Part shown: piece after piece, positions 1 through 8,869 of the stretch
Layout of the letters: each line of letters starts with the position of its first letter
How positions within the stretch are numbered: position 1 is the first letter of the stretch
Origin: JABDFW01 sp035550215
GTDB lineage: Bacteria > Bacteroidota > Bacteroidia > Chitinophagales > Chitinophagaceae
Reading direction: 5' to 3'
Assembly: GCA_035550215.1 (NCBI GenBank)
Contig: DASZPM010000019.1
Span: 51,129 to 115,128 of the forward strand
Length of the DNA stretch: 64,000 nucleotides
Program-made: the position numbers and the translations under genes
Notes under the pieces: model-generated
Seen by the model: only the letters and a program-made list of their open reading frames with translations
Database searches by the model: none
What the model was told of the DNA's origin: nothing

Positions 1-342
1 CAATTATCGCTTACAAAAGAAGCATACGAATTCTGGCGGTTATACGGGGAACAAACAACACGTACCGGTGGTATTTTAGACCCGCTGCCCGCACCCATAC
101 AGGGAAATATACATTGCCTTACTGACAGTACAGAACTGGCATTGGGATATTTTGAGGCGTCGGATGTTGGCTCTTTCAAGTTCGTTATGTCTCCTGCCTT
201 TATTAACGCTTATATTACATTTTTTAATACACCGCAATATGTTTCCCATGACGGTTTGTGCGAGGATGTTTACCCAAACACCCTGAAGAACGCGCCGCCG
301 GGTTGGGAGAATGCGCCAAATTATATTGTTAAAGTGTATTGA
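1..342 (+). CDS. DUF4249-type lipoprotein, C-terminal fragment (cut by window edge)
   Basis: The frame is open from base 1 to a TGA at 340-342, so only the last 113 codons are seen. The fragment is a close paralogue of the end of the next gene: both share a QLSLT-x-AYEFW start, TGGILDP, IQGNI, an identical DSTELALGYFEASDV block, and a final GWENAP-(N/E)YIV-VY. That places it in the DUF4249 family of Bacteroidota outer-membrane lipoproteins, usually encoded beside TonB-dependent receptors; the receptor would lie to the left, outside the window. Function is unknown. The stop overlaps a possible TTG start of the next gene, which suggests a co-transcribed tandem duplicate. Confidence 0.75.
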   Translation, partial: QLSLTKEAYEFWRLYGEQTTRTGGILDPLPAPIQGNIHCLTDSTELALGYFEASDVGSFKFVMSPAFINAYITFFNTPQYVSHDGLCEDVYPNTLKNAPPGWENAPNYIVKVY

Positions 343-368
343 TAAAACAAAAAAATCTACCGCAAGTG

Positions 369-1415
369 ATGCAGAACAAAACAGGCATATTATTATTGAT
401 GGTATTGTTAAGCGGCTGCATAAAATATGCTAACCTTAATTACCGCACACCAACGCCCTACCTTGTTGTGGAAGGCATGTTGCTTACTGATTCTACACCG
501 TGTAAAGTAACATTAACCTACTCAGGCCTGTTTATAAAACAGGGCTACCAGGACCCGGCATATATTAACGATGCTACCGTGTATTTAAAGGACGACGCGA
601 ACGACAGCACAAAACTGTCGGCACAGGGCAACGGCCTGTATCAAAGCGACGGCGCAGTACATGCACAGGTTGGGCATAGCTATTCACTAAGCATCACCCT
701 GTCCAACGGCAAAAGGTATGCGTCCTTTCCTGAAAAAATTGCAGCGGTCTCAAAAGATTTTTCGCTTGACTCTATTGGGGAAAGCGTACCCTTTGGGCTT
801 AATGACCTGTATGGTGCGGATATTAAAATACGCACCAAAGACCCGGCCGGTGTAAGAAACTATTACAGGTGGACAAGCGTTGACTATATGCCCCGTAAAG
901 CAACCGGTGTGTACTGCGGCTCTGTACCGCCATGCTTTCAATATTGCTTTCAATCGTTTACTGACCAGAATACATACATACTTTCTGATGCAGCGCTGGA
1001 CGGTGCTGATATTCGCTATCAAACAGCGCTTATCTCGCCTTATTACTATTACGGCAAGCACTATATTGAGATGAAACAATTATCGCTTACCGAAAATGCC
1101 TACGAATTCTGGAACCAGTATGGCAAGCAAACCACTGCTACGGGTGGCATATTAGACCCCATCCCATCCAGCATACAGGGCAATATTTATTCTTTAAACG
1201 ACAGTACTGAACTTGCGCTCGGGTACTTTGAAGCGTCTGATGTTGCATCATTCAAACTGGTTGTTGCGCCAAGCTTTATCAATTCATATTACACACTTCG
1301 TAACTTTTCGCTGCATGTGGCCACCGGTGCCTGTTACCTGGTTTACCCGGATGCTATGACCGATGCGCCTACAGGCTGGGAAAATGCGCCCGAATACATA
1401 GTGAATGTTTATTAG
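369..1415 (+). CDS. DUF4249 domain-containing lipoprotein
   Basis: The ATG at 369 gives a short hydrophobic leader ending in LLSGC, a clear lipobox, so the mature protein should be lipidated at that cysteine and carried to the outer membrane. An in-frame TTG at 339 overlaps the previous stop and would add ten residues; ATG is preferred because it leaves a normal lipoprotein leader. The rest is a beta-rich DUF4249 body with a cysteine cluster (CGSVPPCFQYC) in the middle. The C-terminal third repeats the previous gene almost motif for motif. Family members are associated with SusC/TonB receptors, but the ligand is unknown. Family assignment is from sequence pattern; a role in nutrient capture is inference. 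Confidence 0.8.
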   Translation: MQNKTGILLLMVLLSGCIKYANLNYRTPTPYLVVEGMLLTDSTPCKVTLTYSGLFIKQGYQDPAYINDATVYLKDDANDSTKLSAQGNGLYQSDGAVHAQVGHSYSLSITLSNGKRYASFPEKIAAVSKDFSLDSIGESVPFGLNDLYGADIKIRTKDPAGVRNYYRWTSVDYMPRKATGVYCGSVPPCFQYCFQSFTDQNTYILSDAALDGADIRYQTALISPYYYYGKHYIEMKQLSLTENAYEFWNQYGKQTTATGGILDPIPSSIQGNIYSLNDSTELALGYFEASDVASFKLVVAPSFINSYYTLRNFSLHVATGACYLVYPDAMTDAPTGWENAPEYIVNVY

Positions 1416-1426
1416 ACGCTGTTACT

Positions 1427-1434
1427 TACTTTTG
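1427..1434 (+). promoter_or_regulatory. Bacteroidota -7 promoter element for fmt
   Basis: TACTTTTG matches the TAnnTTTG consensus of the primary Bacteroidota sigma factor. It ends only four bases before the fmt ATG at 1439, so a transcript starting about 5-7 bases downstream would have almost no leader. No convincing -33 element was identified. Confidence 0.4.
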
Positions 1435-1438
1435 CGCC

Positions 1439-2401
1439 ATGCAAAAAATTGCCAGCCCGCGCATTGTTTTTATGGGCACGCCTGAATTTGCGGTTGCATC
1501 GTTAGACGCTTTGGTACAGGCGGGGTTTACTATTGCTGGTGTTGTTACAGCCCCGGATAAACCCGCAGGCCGCGGCATGAAACTGCAGGAAAGCGCGGTT
1601 AAAAAATACGCGGTGGAAAAGGGCTTATTTATTTTACAACCTGAAAAATTAAGGAGCCCCGTTTTTACAGAAGAACTGCGCGCGCTGCAGGCTGATGTAC
1701 AGGTGGTGGTAGCTTTTCGCATGTTGCCGGAAGTTGTCTGGAACATGCCGCCCATGGGCACCATTAACCTGCACGCTTCGCTGCTGCCGCAATACCGTGG
1801 CGCAGCGCCCATAAACTGGGTTGTTATAAACGGTGAAAAACAAACAGGCGTTACCACTTTTAAATTGCAGCATGCCATTGATACAGGCAATATTTTGCTG
1901 CAGCAAAAAATAAATATCGGGGAAGATGAAACAGCGGGCGAACTGCATGATGAAATGAAAACAGTGGGCGCTGCTTTGCTTGTTAAAACAATACAACAGC
2001 TTGCTAATGGAACTTTACAGGAAACAACACAGGATGCTGTTGCAGCAGAACAACAAACAGCATTACACCATGCGCCGAAGATATTTACAGAGACGTGTAA
2101 AATAGACTGGAACAATAATGCTGACAGCATTCACAACCTTATACGGGGCTTGTCACCTTACCCCGCGGCGTTTAGCTATCTTGACGGAAAAATGCTGAAG
2201 ATATACAAAAGCAAAAAGGAAATTACTGCCCATACTTTTGAAAACGGCACGATACAATCAGACGGAAAGACCTTCTTAAAATTCGCGTGTAACGGGGGTT
2301 TTATACATGCCCTTGACCTGCAGTTAGAGGGTAAGAAAAGAATGCCTGTTGAAGATTTTCTGCGTGGTTACCGCATCGGCGGCATGCAGCAGCACGTATA
2401 A
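1439..2401 (+). CDS. fmt: methionyl-tRNA formyltransferase
   Basis: Transfers the formyl group of 10-formyltetrahydrofolate to Met-tRNA(fMet), making the initiator tRNA for translation; cytoplasmic. The 320-residue length fits the family. The N-terminal formyltransferase fold shows FMGTPEFAV near residue 11 and the folate/catalytic block NLHASLLPQYRGAAPIN, with Asn110 and His112 and an Asp148 in HAIDTGNIL matching the catalytic Asn-His-Asp triad. The C-terminal OB-like domain (from about residue 210) begins near ICKIDWN-type sequence and ends in a short basic tail. The start ATG follows a TAnnTTTG box by four bases. It stands alone, convergent with the LysM gene; no def gene is adjacent. Confidence 0.97.
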   Translation: MQKIASPRIVFMGTPEFAVASLDALVQAGFTIAGVVTAPDKPAGRGMKLQESAVKKYAVEKGLFILQPEKLRSPVFTEELRALQADVQVVVAFRMLPEVVWNMPPMGTINLHASLLPQYRGAAPINWVVINGEKQTGVTTFKLQHAIDTGNILLQQKINIGEDETAGELHDEMKTVGAALLVKTIQQLANGTLQETTQDAVAAEQQTALHHAPKIFTETCKIDWNNNADSIHNLIRGLSPYPAAFSYLDGKMLKIYKSKKEITAHTFENGTIQSDGKTFLKFACNGGFIHALDLQLEGKKRMPVEDFLRGYRIGGMQQHV

Positions 2402-2410
2402 AAAAATATC

Positions 2411-3607
2411 CTACTCGTAATAAGTTACTGCCAACTGGAATTTATTGTCCTTCAGGTTAAGCGCTGAAGCAGCAGCATCGCTGATGCGGAAATTCAGTCC
2501 ATCGTTGTCTTTTAAATCCCCCATATTCCACAGCACTTTTGCATAAATGGCCTTGCCGTCCTGGTTGGTTACCTGCACCACTGAGCCGGGAGGAACATCA
2601 TTCATCAGGATATAATATTTTTTATCTGTCCAGCCGCTGGCAGTTTTAAATGTCATGGCAATGCCGTTGGCTGTCTGCAATTTTCTCCCAGCAACATCAA
2701 CGCCAAACATGGGAGAAAAATAACCCGTTTCCGGAATGTTTTCTTCTTTAATTACGGGTTGTGTTTGTGGCGTTACAGCCTTTTTCTCCTCCACGGGTAG
2801 CTTTTCGGCCGGGCTTGAAGTTACAACGGGTGGCGCGGTAGCTTTTTGCTGGGGCTCCTGCTGTACCTCAGTTGCAGTATTGTTATTGGCAACCGGTGTA
2901 TGTATAACAAGCTTCTGACCATCATCAATACTGTTACTTTTAAGGTTGTTCCAGGCCTTTATTTCATTTACCGTAACATTATATTTTTTGCTGATGCTGT
3001 AAAGTGTTTCTTTCTTCTGCACCACGTGAATTGTTGAGCCCTGTGCATTGGCAGCATTATCATTTTCGGCGGGCTGCGCCTCCTGCTGTGCCGGTTGCGT
3101 TGCGGCTTCTGGTTGCGCAACGGCAGTTGCAGGCAGCTTTATCTTATCACCCACATGCAATACGTGGTTGCCCTTAAAGTTATTTATCCGCAATATTTCA
3201 TCAACGGGTACATTATATTTTTTTGACAGTACTGAATACACCTCCCCATGCTTTATAACATGTGTTACATAACCGGTTTGAGCAGGCTGTGTTTGTGTTG
3301 CCTGTTCCGGTTTTTGTACTTCAGCAGCAGGCTCGGGCTTTTGCGCAGCACTGGTATCTGGCAGTTCGCGGTATGATGCACCGGCCGGGAGTTTCACCTT
3401 ATCCCCCACATGCAGAATATGGTTTGTATTAAAATTGTTGAGCTTTGCTATGGCTTCAGGGGTAACACCATATTTCCTCGCCAGCACGGTAAGTATCTCG
3501 CCCTTTTTTATGGTGTGTACAATGTAATCATCCTGGGCATGCGCGGTTACTGTAAATGTTGCTGATAATAAAAATACCCCTGTTAATATTTTTCGTAACT
3601 TTTTCAT
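2411..3607 (-). CDS. secreted protein with three LysM domains
   Basis: Starting at the ATG at 3607 gives a basic MKKLRK leader, a hydrophobic stretch and an AHA cleavage site near residue 24, so the protein is exported; an in-frame start nine codons upstream would spoil that leader. Three LysM repeats follow at about residues 28-74, 112-159 and 191-238, each with the K-G/K-E-x-L/V-x-x-(L/I)-(A/S)-x-K-Y pattern and the NN-F/L core; they bind N-acetylglucosamine in peptidoglycan. They are joined by Gln/Ala/Pro/Glu-rich linkers. The last 100 or so residues form a separate domain common in Bacteroidota LysM proteins, of unknown role. No hydrolase domain was recognised, so it is more likely a cell-wall-binding or anchoring protein than a lysin. 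Confidence 0.85.
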   Translation of the reverse strand: MKKLRKILTGVFLLSATFTVTAHAQDDYIVHTIKKGEILTVLARKYGVTPEAIAKLNNFNTNHILHVGDKVKLPAGASYRELPDTSAAQKPEPAAEVQKPEQATQTQPAQTGYVTHVIKHGEVYSVLSKKYNVPVDEILRINNFKGNHVLHVGDKIKLPATAVAQPEAATQPAQQEAQPAENDNAANAQGSTIHVVQKKETLYSISKKYNVTVNEIKAWNNLKSNSIDDGQKLVIHTPVANNNTATEVQQEPQQKATAPPVVTSSPAEKLPVEEKKAVTPQTQPVIKEENIPETGYFSPMFGVDVAGRKLQTANGIAMTFKTASGWTDKKYYILMNDVPPGSVVQVTNQDGKAIYAKVLWNMGDLKDNDGLNFRISDAAASALNLKDNKFQLAVTYYE

Positions 3608-3610
3608 ACT

Positions 3611-3618
3611 CAAATCTA
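3611..3618 (-). promoter_or_regulatory. -7 promoter element of the LysM gene
   Basis: Read on the minus strand the bases are TAGATTTG, an exact TAnnTTTG match, ending three bases before the ATG at 3607. As with fmt, this would give a nearly leaderless mRNA. No -33 element is clear. Confidence 0.35.
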
Positions 3619-3706
3619 TAAATTCACCAATCAATTATAAAGTTACACATTGGGCTATAAAATGGGTTTACATTTTATTCCCATACCTGCATAACTTAAG
3701 TTTATG

Positions 3707-5095
3707 TTACCCGGCAATGCTTTCTTTTAAAATTCTCCATTCAACAGGGTAATAATTATTCACCCGGTTATGCAATATTTTCATCCAGCCAAGGTTAACA
3801 TTTTCGTAAGTAGCTAACGCCCAGCCCTTATCAAAATTGCCCGGCTCAATATCTTTCTTTTGCAAATAGTGTATAGCCTGTTGTTTTGTTAAAGGTATGC
3901 GCGGAATATTTTCAGCAACCAGTGTGCTCATTGCCAGCGCATGTTCAGGCACAAGGTCACGGCCCTTTAACGCGCCAACGGTAATACCTGCCTGGCGCAG
4001 GTACAGGTGCTTTTGCAATATGGCCACGTCCGTTTTATATGTTGCCGGCAAGGCTATAATTTTCTCTGCCTGGCTGCAAAAAATCATCTCCCCGCTTTTA
4101 ATAAAACTTTCAGCAGCAATAGCCTCTTCCTTTGAAATTTTTTGCAGGCCCTGTACGCGGTAATCCTGTGTTTCTCCATCCCTCTTCCTGAAGGCTGCAA
4201 TAAAAAAACCTTCCCCTTTTAGCTTGTACGGGTAAAACCTGTACCCTTTTGCTTTATGTATATCGCTCTCCACTTCTATAATACCCCACTCCTCTTTAAC
4301 ATGCAGTACAAGGCTTTCAACACTAAACGTCGCACATATCCAGTCCAGAATATCTTCGTCCTCCGCTTTTGAATAAGAGCAGGTAGAATACACCAGCAAC
4401 CCATCATTTTTAAGGGTGCTGTAAACATCGGCTAAAATACGCTGCTGGCGCTGGCTGCACAGTACTACATTTTCTTCGCTCCATTCATCAATGGCATCTT
4501 CATCCCTCCTGAACAAACCGCTGCCGCTGCAGGGGGCATCAACTATCATTACATCAAAATAGCCTTTCAATTCCACGAAGTCTTTGGGGTCGTTGTTGGT
4601 AACAACGGTGTTGGCGCTTCCCCATTTGGTTATGTTCTCTGCAAGCACAGCCGCCCTTGAACGTATTACCTCGTTGGCGACAACAAGGCCATCATTAAAA
4701 TACGAGGCGAGCAAAGTGCTTTTACCACCGGGAGCCGCGCAAAGGTCCAACACTTTTACACCGGCTGTATTGTTACCAATGGCCTGCGCTAACACTTCCC
4801 ACAAAAACATGCTGCTGGCTTCCTGCACATAATAAGTGCCGGCGTGAAAAAGCGGGTCGAAAGTAAAGGACGGGCGCTGTGAAAGATAATAGCCGTACGG
4901 GCACCATGGTATTGCAGACTGGTGGACCAGTTGACCGGTTGATTGGTTGATTGGTAAGGGTGCCCGGCTTTTGACCGGGTTAAGCCGTATTGAAGTTACC
5001 TGCTCACCGGAGGCATGCACCTGCTCAAAGGCTTCTTTATTAAAGCCTTTAATATTCGTTAATGATGCAATTAATTCTTTCGGAAGTGCAATCAT
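3707..5095 (-). CDS. 16S rRNA (cytosine-5) methyltransferase, RsmF-like
   Basis: SAM-dependent m5C methyltransferase of the NOL1/NOP2/Sun family. From the ATG at 5095 (an upstream start adds 13 residues that do not look native) it is 462 residues. Visible motifs: the SAM loop DLCAAPGGKSTLLA (about 117-130), motif IV DAPCSGSGLFRRD with Cys189, and motif VI YSTCSYS with the nucleophile Cys239. The C-terminal third carries the extension of the RsmF/YebU branch, which in E. coli methylates C1407 of 16S rRNA; the exact target here is inferred. Residues 48-58 look like an added segment encoded by an intergenic-type repeat (see 4921-4954). Monocistronic by spacing. Confidence 0.85.
   Translation of the reverse strand: MIALPKELIASLTNIKGFNKEAFEQVHASGEQVTSIRLNPVKSRAPLPINQSTGQLVHQSAIPWCPYGYYLSQRPSFTFDPLFHAGTYYVQEASSMFLWEVLAQAIGNNTAGVKVLDLCAAPGGKSTLLASYFNDGLVVANEVIRSRAAVLAENITKWGSANTVVTNNDPKDFVELKGYFDVMIVDAPCSGSGLFRRDEDAIDEWSEENVVLCSQRQQRILADVYSTLKNDGLLVYSTCSYSKAEDEDILDWICATFSVESLVLHVKEEWGIIEVESDIHKAKGYRFYPYKLKGEGFFIAAFRKRDGETQDYRVQGLQKISKEEAIAAESFIKSGEMIFCSQAEKIIALPATYKTDVAILQKHLYLRQAGITVGALKGRDLVPEHALAMSTLVAENIPRIPLTKQQAIHYLQKKDIEPGNFDKGWALATYENVNLGWMKILHNRVNNYYPVEWRILKESIAG
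4921..4954. repeat. short repeat inside the rsmF-like coding region
   Basis: The bases contain GGTTGATT repeated back to back after GTTGACCGG. Similar GGTCAACCAAT-type sequence lies between genes at 40250-40275 on the other strand. In the protein the stretch encodes a PINQSTGQLVHQ segment between the conserved TSIRLNP and AIPWCPYG blocks, so it adds about a dozen residues without breaking the frame. Confidence 0.4.
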
Positions 5096-5178
5096 ACCTG
5101 TAACAGCTTTGCAGTAATACACTGCAAACTGCAAATGTAAAGCTATAGATGTGTAAGCAATGGCAAAAAAATGAGACG

Positions 5179-5673
5179 TTATTCTATATCGGCCACTTCG
5201 TTAAATATGGTTGTTTCAGCGCTGTCTTCTTCCTTCGTACGGCTGAACCCTTTTATTAACACGGTAATAAAAAAAACGTGGCCGATAAAAAAAGCTATCC
5301 AGAATAATATTACCCGCACTTTAAGCGCCTTCATAGCAGTTTCCATGTTGATAGTGCTTTTTTCAACCGTATCGTCAAGTATAACCCAAACCATATTTAG
5401 CAATATAAAAGCGAATAACATGCAGGAAAGATGCACCCATACAGGCAGGCTGCTTTTTACCTTATAACGTATAATCCAATACAAAACAGCCTCAACAGCA
5501 GTTATAATGGGCCAGCCAAAAATATCCAGGTATGCAAGCGGGCTTAACGTTGTTTCAGCCAATAGCCGCGTCTCTAACAAATTAACATAACTAAGATAGG
5601 TCATAACAACCGTGATAATAACCATGAGGCTGAATGGTATTAGATATGGTTGCCTGTTATTGTCAATCTGCAT
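5179..5673 (-). CDS. hypothetical four-helix membrane protein
   Basis: 164 residues with about four hydrophobic helices (roughly residues 10-30, 47-66, 80-103 and 121-143) and a charged, acidic C-terminal tail. No family was recognised and no catalytic motif is visible. It lies 69 bases downstream of pntB in the same direction, so it may ride on the same transcript, but no functional link is shown. The start ATG at 5673 gives a short polar N-terminus before the first helix. Confidence 0.6.
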   Translation of the reverse strand: MQIDNNRQPYLIPFSLMVIITVVMTYLSYVNLLETRLLAETTLSPLAYLDIFGWPIITAVEAVLYWIIRYKVKSSLPVWVHLSCMLFAFILLNMVWVILDDTVEKSTINMETAMKALKVRVILFWIAFFIGHVFFITVLIKGFSRTKEEDSAETTIFNEVADIE

Positions 5674-5742
5674 AAATACTATCGTGTTAAGGCTAACAAA
5701 ACACTACGATGAATTTAAACATGCTCCCAATGAAATAAAAGG

Positions 5743-7251
5743 CTACAGCGCCTTTACTTCCGCTATCAATTGCTGCAACACTGCTTTTGCATCGCCAAAC
5801 AGCATAGATGTTTTGGGTTGAAAGAACAATTGGTTTTCAATACCCGCATACCCGGGCTTCATACTGCGTTTATTTACTATCACCATTTTGGCTTCTTCCA
5901 CTTCCAGTATCGGCATGCCGTATATCGGTGAAGACAGGTCGCTTTTGGCTGCGGGGTTTACCACGTCGTTCGCGCCTAATATCAGCACTACGTCCGTGGT
6001 TTTAAATTCTTCATTGGCCTGTTCCATTTCAAGCAGCTTATCATAACTAACATCAGCTTCTGCAAGCAAAACGTTCATGTGGCCGGGCATACGCCCTGCC
6101 ACCGGGTGAATGGCATACAGCACTTCAACCCCTTTTTCTGTAAGTACTTTCTCCAGTTCATGGCACGTATGCTGCGCCTGTGCTACCGCAAGCCCGTAGC
6201 CGGGAACAATCATTACTTTACGGGCATAACTCATGGTAACCGCGGCATCACTCACCGTAATTTCTTTATAGGCGCCGCCGGTTTTTTGGCTGCCGCCTGC
6301 AGCAACCCCGCTGCTGCCAAACGAGCCAATCAATACATTTTTTAATGAACGGTTCATTGCCTTGCACATCAGGATAGTAAGCAGTGTGCCTGCTGCGCCT
6401 ACCAGTATACCGCCGGTAAGCATTACTTTATTATCATACAAAAAACCGCCGCATGCAGCGGCCACACCGGTAAACGAGTTAAGCAAACTGATAACCACGG
6501 GCATGTCAGCGCCGCCGATAGGCAACACAAAACATATACCGTATAACAACGCCAGGCCAAACACAATAAAAAATATGGGCGAGATGCTGTGTTTTACAAA
6601 AGGAATAACCCTGCTCTCCTCATCAAAGCTTATGCGCACTGGCGCTTCAATAACAAAATAAACCGCGAGGCCTATTACCAGGAACAACACAATAAGATTA
6701 ACAATATGCTGCCCTTTAAAAGTAAAGTCTTTAATTTTCCCGTTCAGTTTTCCCCAGGCAATTATACTGCCTGCGAACGATACGGAGCCTATAACCAACC
6801 CCGCCACTATAACTACAAGTGTAAGAATGTAGTTGGAAGGGTTTACAACATCATTAATAATACTGCCGATACTGAAATTGCCTTCAAAATCAGTATTGCT
6901 TATGTTATGCAGGTGGTGAAATTCAGAAATAGAAATTAACGCAGCGCACGCGCCGCCCATGCCGTTAAACATGCTCACCATTTCGGGCATGGCCGTCATT
7001 TTAACTTTTTTTGCCGCCAGTGTGCCGGCAATACCACCGATGACGATACCCCCGAATATCCACCCGTAGTTATGCAGGTTGTTACCGGCATCATCCTTAT
7101 ACAAAAAAATGGTGGCGATAATAGCGATGGTCATGCCTGCTGCCGCTATCAAATTGCCTTTGCGCGCCGATGCCGGGTTAGACAGCATTTTAAGCCCGAG
7201 TATAAAAGTTACTGAAGCAATAAGGTAGCAAATGGTTAATATATTTTGCAT
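5743..7251 (-). CDS. pntB: NAD(P) transhydrogenase subunit beta
   Basis: Membrane and NADP(H)-binding subunit of the proton-translocating transhydrogenase, which uses the proton gradient to reduce NADP+ with NADH. The N-terminal part (to about residue 300) is a series of membrane helices with GGIAGTLAA-type glycine-rich segments; the C-terminal dIII domain starts near VPGYGLAVAQAQH and ends with GANDVVNPAA and IYGMPILEV, the NADP-binding signature. The ATG at 7251 gives 502 residues; a TTG two codons upstream is less likely. Last of the three pnt genes, 24 bases after pntAB. Confidence 0.95.
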   Translation of the reverse strand: MQNILTICYLIASVTFILGLKMLSNPASARKGNLIAAAGMTIAIIATIFLYKDDAGNNLHNYGWIFGGIVIGGIAGTLAAKKVKMTAMPEMVSMFNGMGGACAALISISEFHHLHNISNTDFEGNFSIGSIINDVVNPSNYILTLVVIVAGLVIGSVSFAGSIIAWGKLNGKIKDFTFKGQHIVNLIVLFLVIGLAVYFVIEAPVRISFDEESRVIPFVKHSISPIFFIVFGLALLYGICFVLPIGGADMPVVISLLNSFTGVAAACGGFLYDNKVMLTGGILVGAAGTLLTILMCKAMNRSLKNVLIGSFGSSGVAAGGSQKTGGAYKEITVSDAAVTMSYARKVMIVPGYGLAVAQAQHTCHELEKVLTEKGVEVLYAIHPVAGRMPGHMNVLLAEADVSYDKLLEMEQANEEFKTTDVVLILGANDVVNPAAKSDLSSPIYGMPILEVEEAKMVIVNKRSMKPGYAGIENQLFFQPKTSMLFGDAKAVLQQLIAEVKAL

Positions 7252-7275
7252 AAGCAATAATGCCGTTGTGTTTGG

Positions 7276-7575
7276 TTATTTCTTCTTTTTAAACATGTGC
7301 AACATCCTGTCTGTTACCACAAAACCACCAACTACGTTTAATGTGCCGAGTATAACCGCGAGAAACCCGGTGGTTAATGCTACGTAGTCATCGCTTTCCG
7401 CTTTGCCCATTACTATAATAGCGCCGATAATAACAACGCCGTGTATAGCGTTGGCGCCGCTCATTAACGGCGTGTGCAGTACACTCGGTACACGGCCGAT
7501 TACTTCTATACCCAAAAATATCATCAGTATCACTATGTAGATGTATTCCTGGTGCGCGTTTATCCAGTCTAACAT
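7276..7575 (-). CDS. pntAB: NAD(P) transhydrogenase subunit alpha, membrane part
   Basis: 99 residues carrying the three-helix membrane segment that in E. coli is the C-terminal end of PntA. The PSVLHTPLMSGANAIHGVV block is the hallmark of this domain. Having it as a separate gene is the Rhodospirillum rubrum-type split arrangement. It sits between pntAA (60 bases upstream) and pntB (24 bases downstream), all on the minus strand, so the three should be translated together for a heteromeric membrane complex. Confidence 0.93.
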   Translation of the reverse strand: MLDWINAHQEYIYIVILMIFLGIEVIGRVPSVLHTPLMSGANAIHGVVIIGAIIVMGKAESDDYVALTTGFLAVILGTLNVVGGFVVTDRMLHMFKKKK

Positions 7576-7634
7576 AAAACAACCCTCCGCTTAGGCTTCA
7601 GCTCCAGAGGAGATGAAGAATGATTAAATTATTT

Positions 7635-8765
7635 TTATTGACCGTTCAGTAATGCTTTCACCCTTTCATTCACCACTTCCCCATTGTATGTCATGCAGGT
7701 ACCTTTTACTATATCATCATCAAAGTTCAAATTCAATTCCCCTGTTTTGGTAAGAATAAGCTGCGAAAAGTTCAGCACATTTTTACCATACATTTTACTG
7801 GCATCAGACGGAACAGATGATGCAAGGTTGCTATCGCCTAAAATGGTAATGCCGTTATATTGAACAGTCTGCTCGTTCACCGTTTTTGCCGTATTGCCGC
7901 CGGTGGCAGCAGCAAGGTCAATAATAACCGAGCCGTACTTCATACTTTCCAGCATTGCCTCAGTTATCAGCAATGGCGCTGGTTTGCCCGGTATTTGCGC
8001 CGTGGTGATTATTACGTCTGCTTTGGCAGCAGCCTCTGCAATACGCTGCTGCTGCTTTTGTTTATATTCTTCCGTTTGCTCTACCGCGTAGCCGCCTGCT
8101 TTTGAGGCATCCGCAGCGCCCTCCACTTCTACAAATTTTGCCCCCAGGCTCATTACTTCTTCTTTTACAGCAGGCCGCGTATCAAATACCTCCACTACCG
8201 CGCCAAGCCTGCGGGCAGTTGCAACCGCCTGCAAACCGGCTACGCCTGCGCCAAGTATCAGCACCTTTGCGGGCGCTGCGCTTCCCGCCGCCGTCATAAG
8301 CATGGGAAAGTATTTTGGGTAGATGGATGCCGCCTGCAACACCGCTTTATACCCTGCAATGTTGGCCTGGCTGCTTAGCACATCCATGCTTTGCGCGCGG
8401 GTGGAGCGCGGTATCATATCGAGGCTGAAAGTTGTAAAACCTTTATTAGCCCATTGCTTAATAGTAGCGTACTTATACAGTGGCTGGTAAACCCCCATTA
8501 AAACAGCGCCTGGTTTTATTAATGTAAGGTCGTGTTCGGAAAGAGGGTGGATAGATAATATGAGGTCTGATTGCTGTAATACCTCGCTTCTGCCAACTAC
8601 TGAAACACCTTTTTGCGTATAGGCTGCATCAACAGCCCCTGCCTGTTTACCCGCGTGCGTTTCGCACAAAACTGATATATTTTTCTTAACGAGTGTTTCG
8701 GCCTGCTCCGGCAATAAAGAAACTCTTCGCTCCGGCGCAGGTTCAAGCAATACGCCTGTAATCAT
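7635..8765 (-). CDS. pntAA: NAD(P) transhydrogenase subunit alpha, NAD-binding part
   Basis: Soluble dI subunit that binds NAD(H) and passes hydride to the NADP domain of PntB. 376 residues, as expected for the split form. It belongs to the alanine dehydrogenase/PNT fold: the N-terminal lobe has TEARV-like PERRVSLLPE, and the Rossmann lobe has LGAGVAGLQA (about 171-180) followed by VEVFDTRPAVKEEV, with the acidic residue that recognises the NAD ribose. First gene of the pntAA-pntAB-pntB set. A CAAA-A-rich stretch about 50 bases upstream resembles a -7 box with one extra base. Confidence 0.94.
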   Translation of the reverse strand: MITGVLLEPAPERRVSLLPEQAETLVKKNISVLCETHAGKQAGAVDAAYTQKGVSVVGRSEVLQQSDLILSIHPLSEHDLTLIKPGAVLMGVYQPLYKYATIKQWANKGFTTFSLDMIPRSTRAQSMDVLSSQANIAGYKAVLQAASIYPKYFPMLMTAAGSAAPAKVLILGAGVAGLQAVATARRLGAVVEVFDTRPAVKEEVMSLGAKFVEVEGAADASKAGGYAVEQTEEYKQKQQQRIAEAAAKADVIITTAQIPGKPAPLLITEAMLESMKYGSVIIDLAAATGGNTAKTVNEQTVQYNGITILGDSNLASSVPSDASKMYGKNVLNFSQLILTKTGELNLNFDDDIVKGTCMTYNGEVVNERVKALLNGQ

Positions 8766-8869
8766 GCGGTTAATAGTTGTGTATGGAATGAAATTATCTT
8801 GTTTTCTTCATCTGCCCAAAAAATAAACGGCATAGTTTTACACTTACACGGTAAATACAGTACAAGCGG

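Noticed and set aside
1426..2130. 234-codon open frame opposite fmt
   Set aside because: Antisense shadow of a well-supported gene; Ser/Cys/Ala-rich with no domain.
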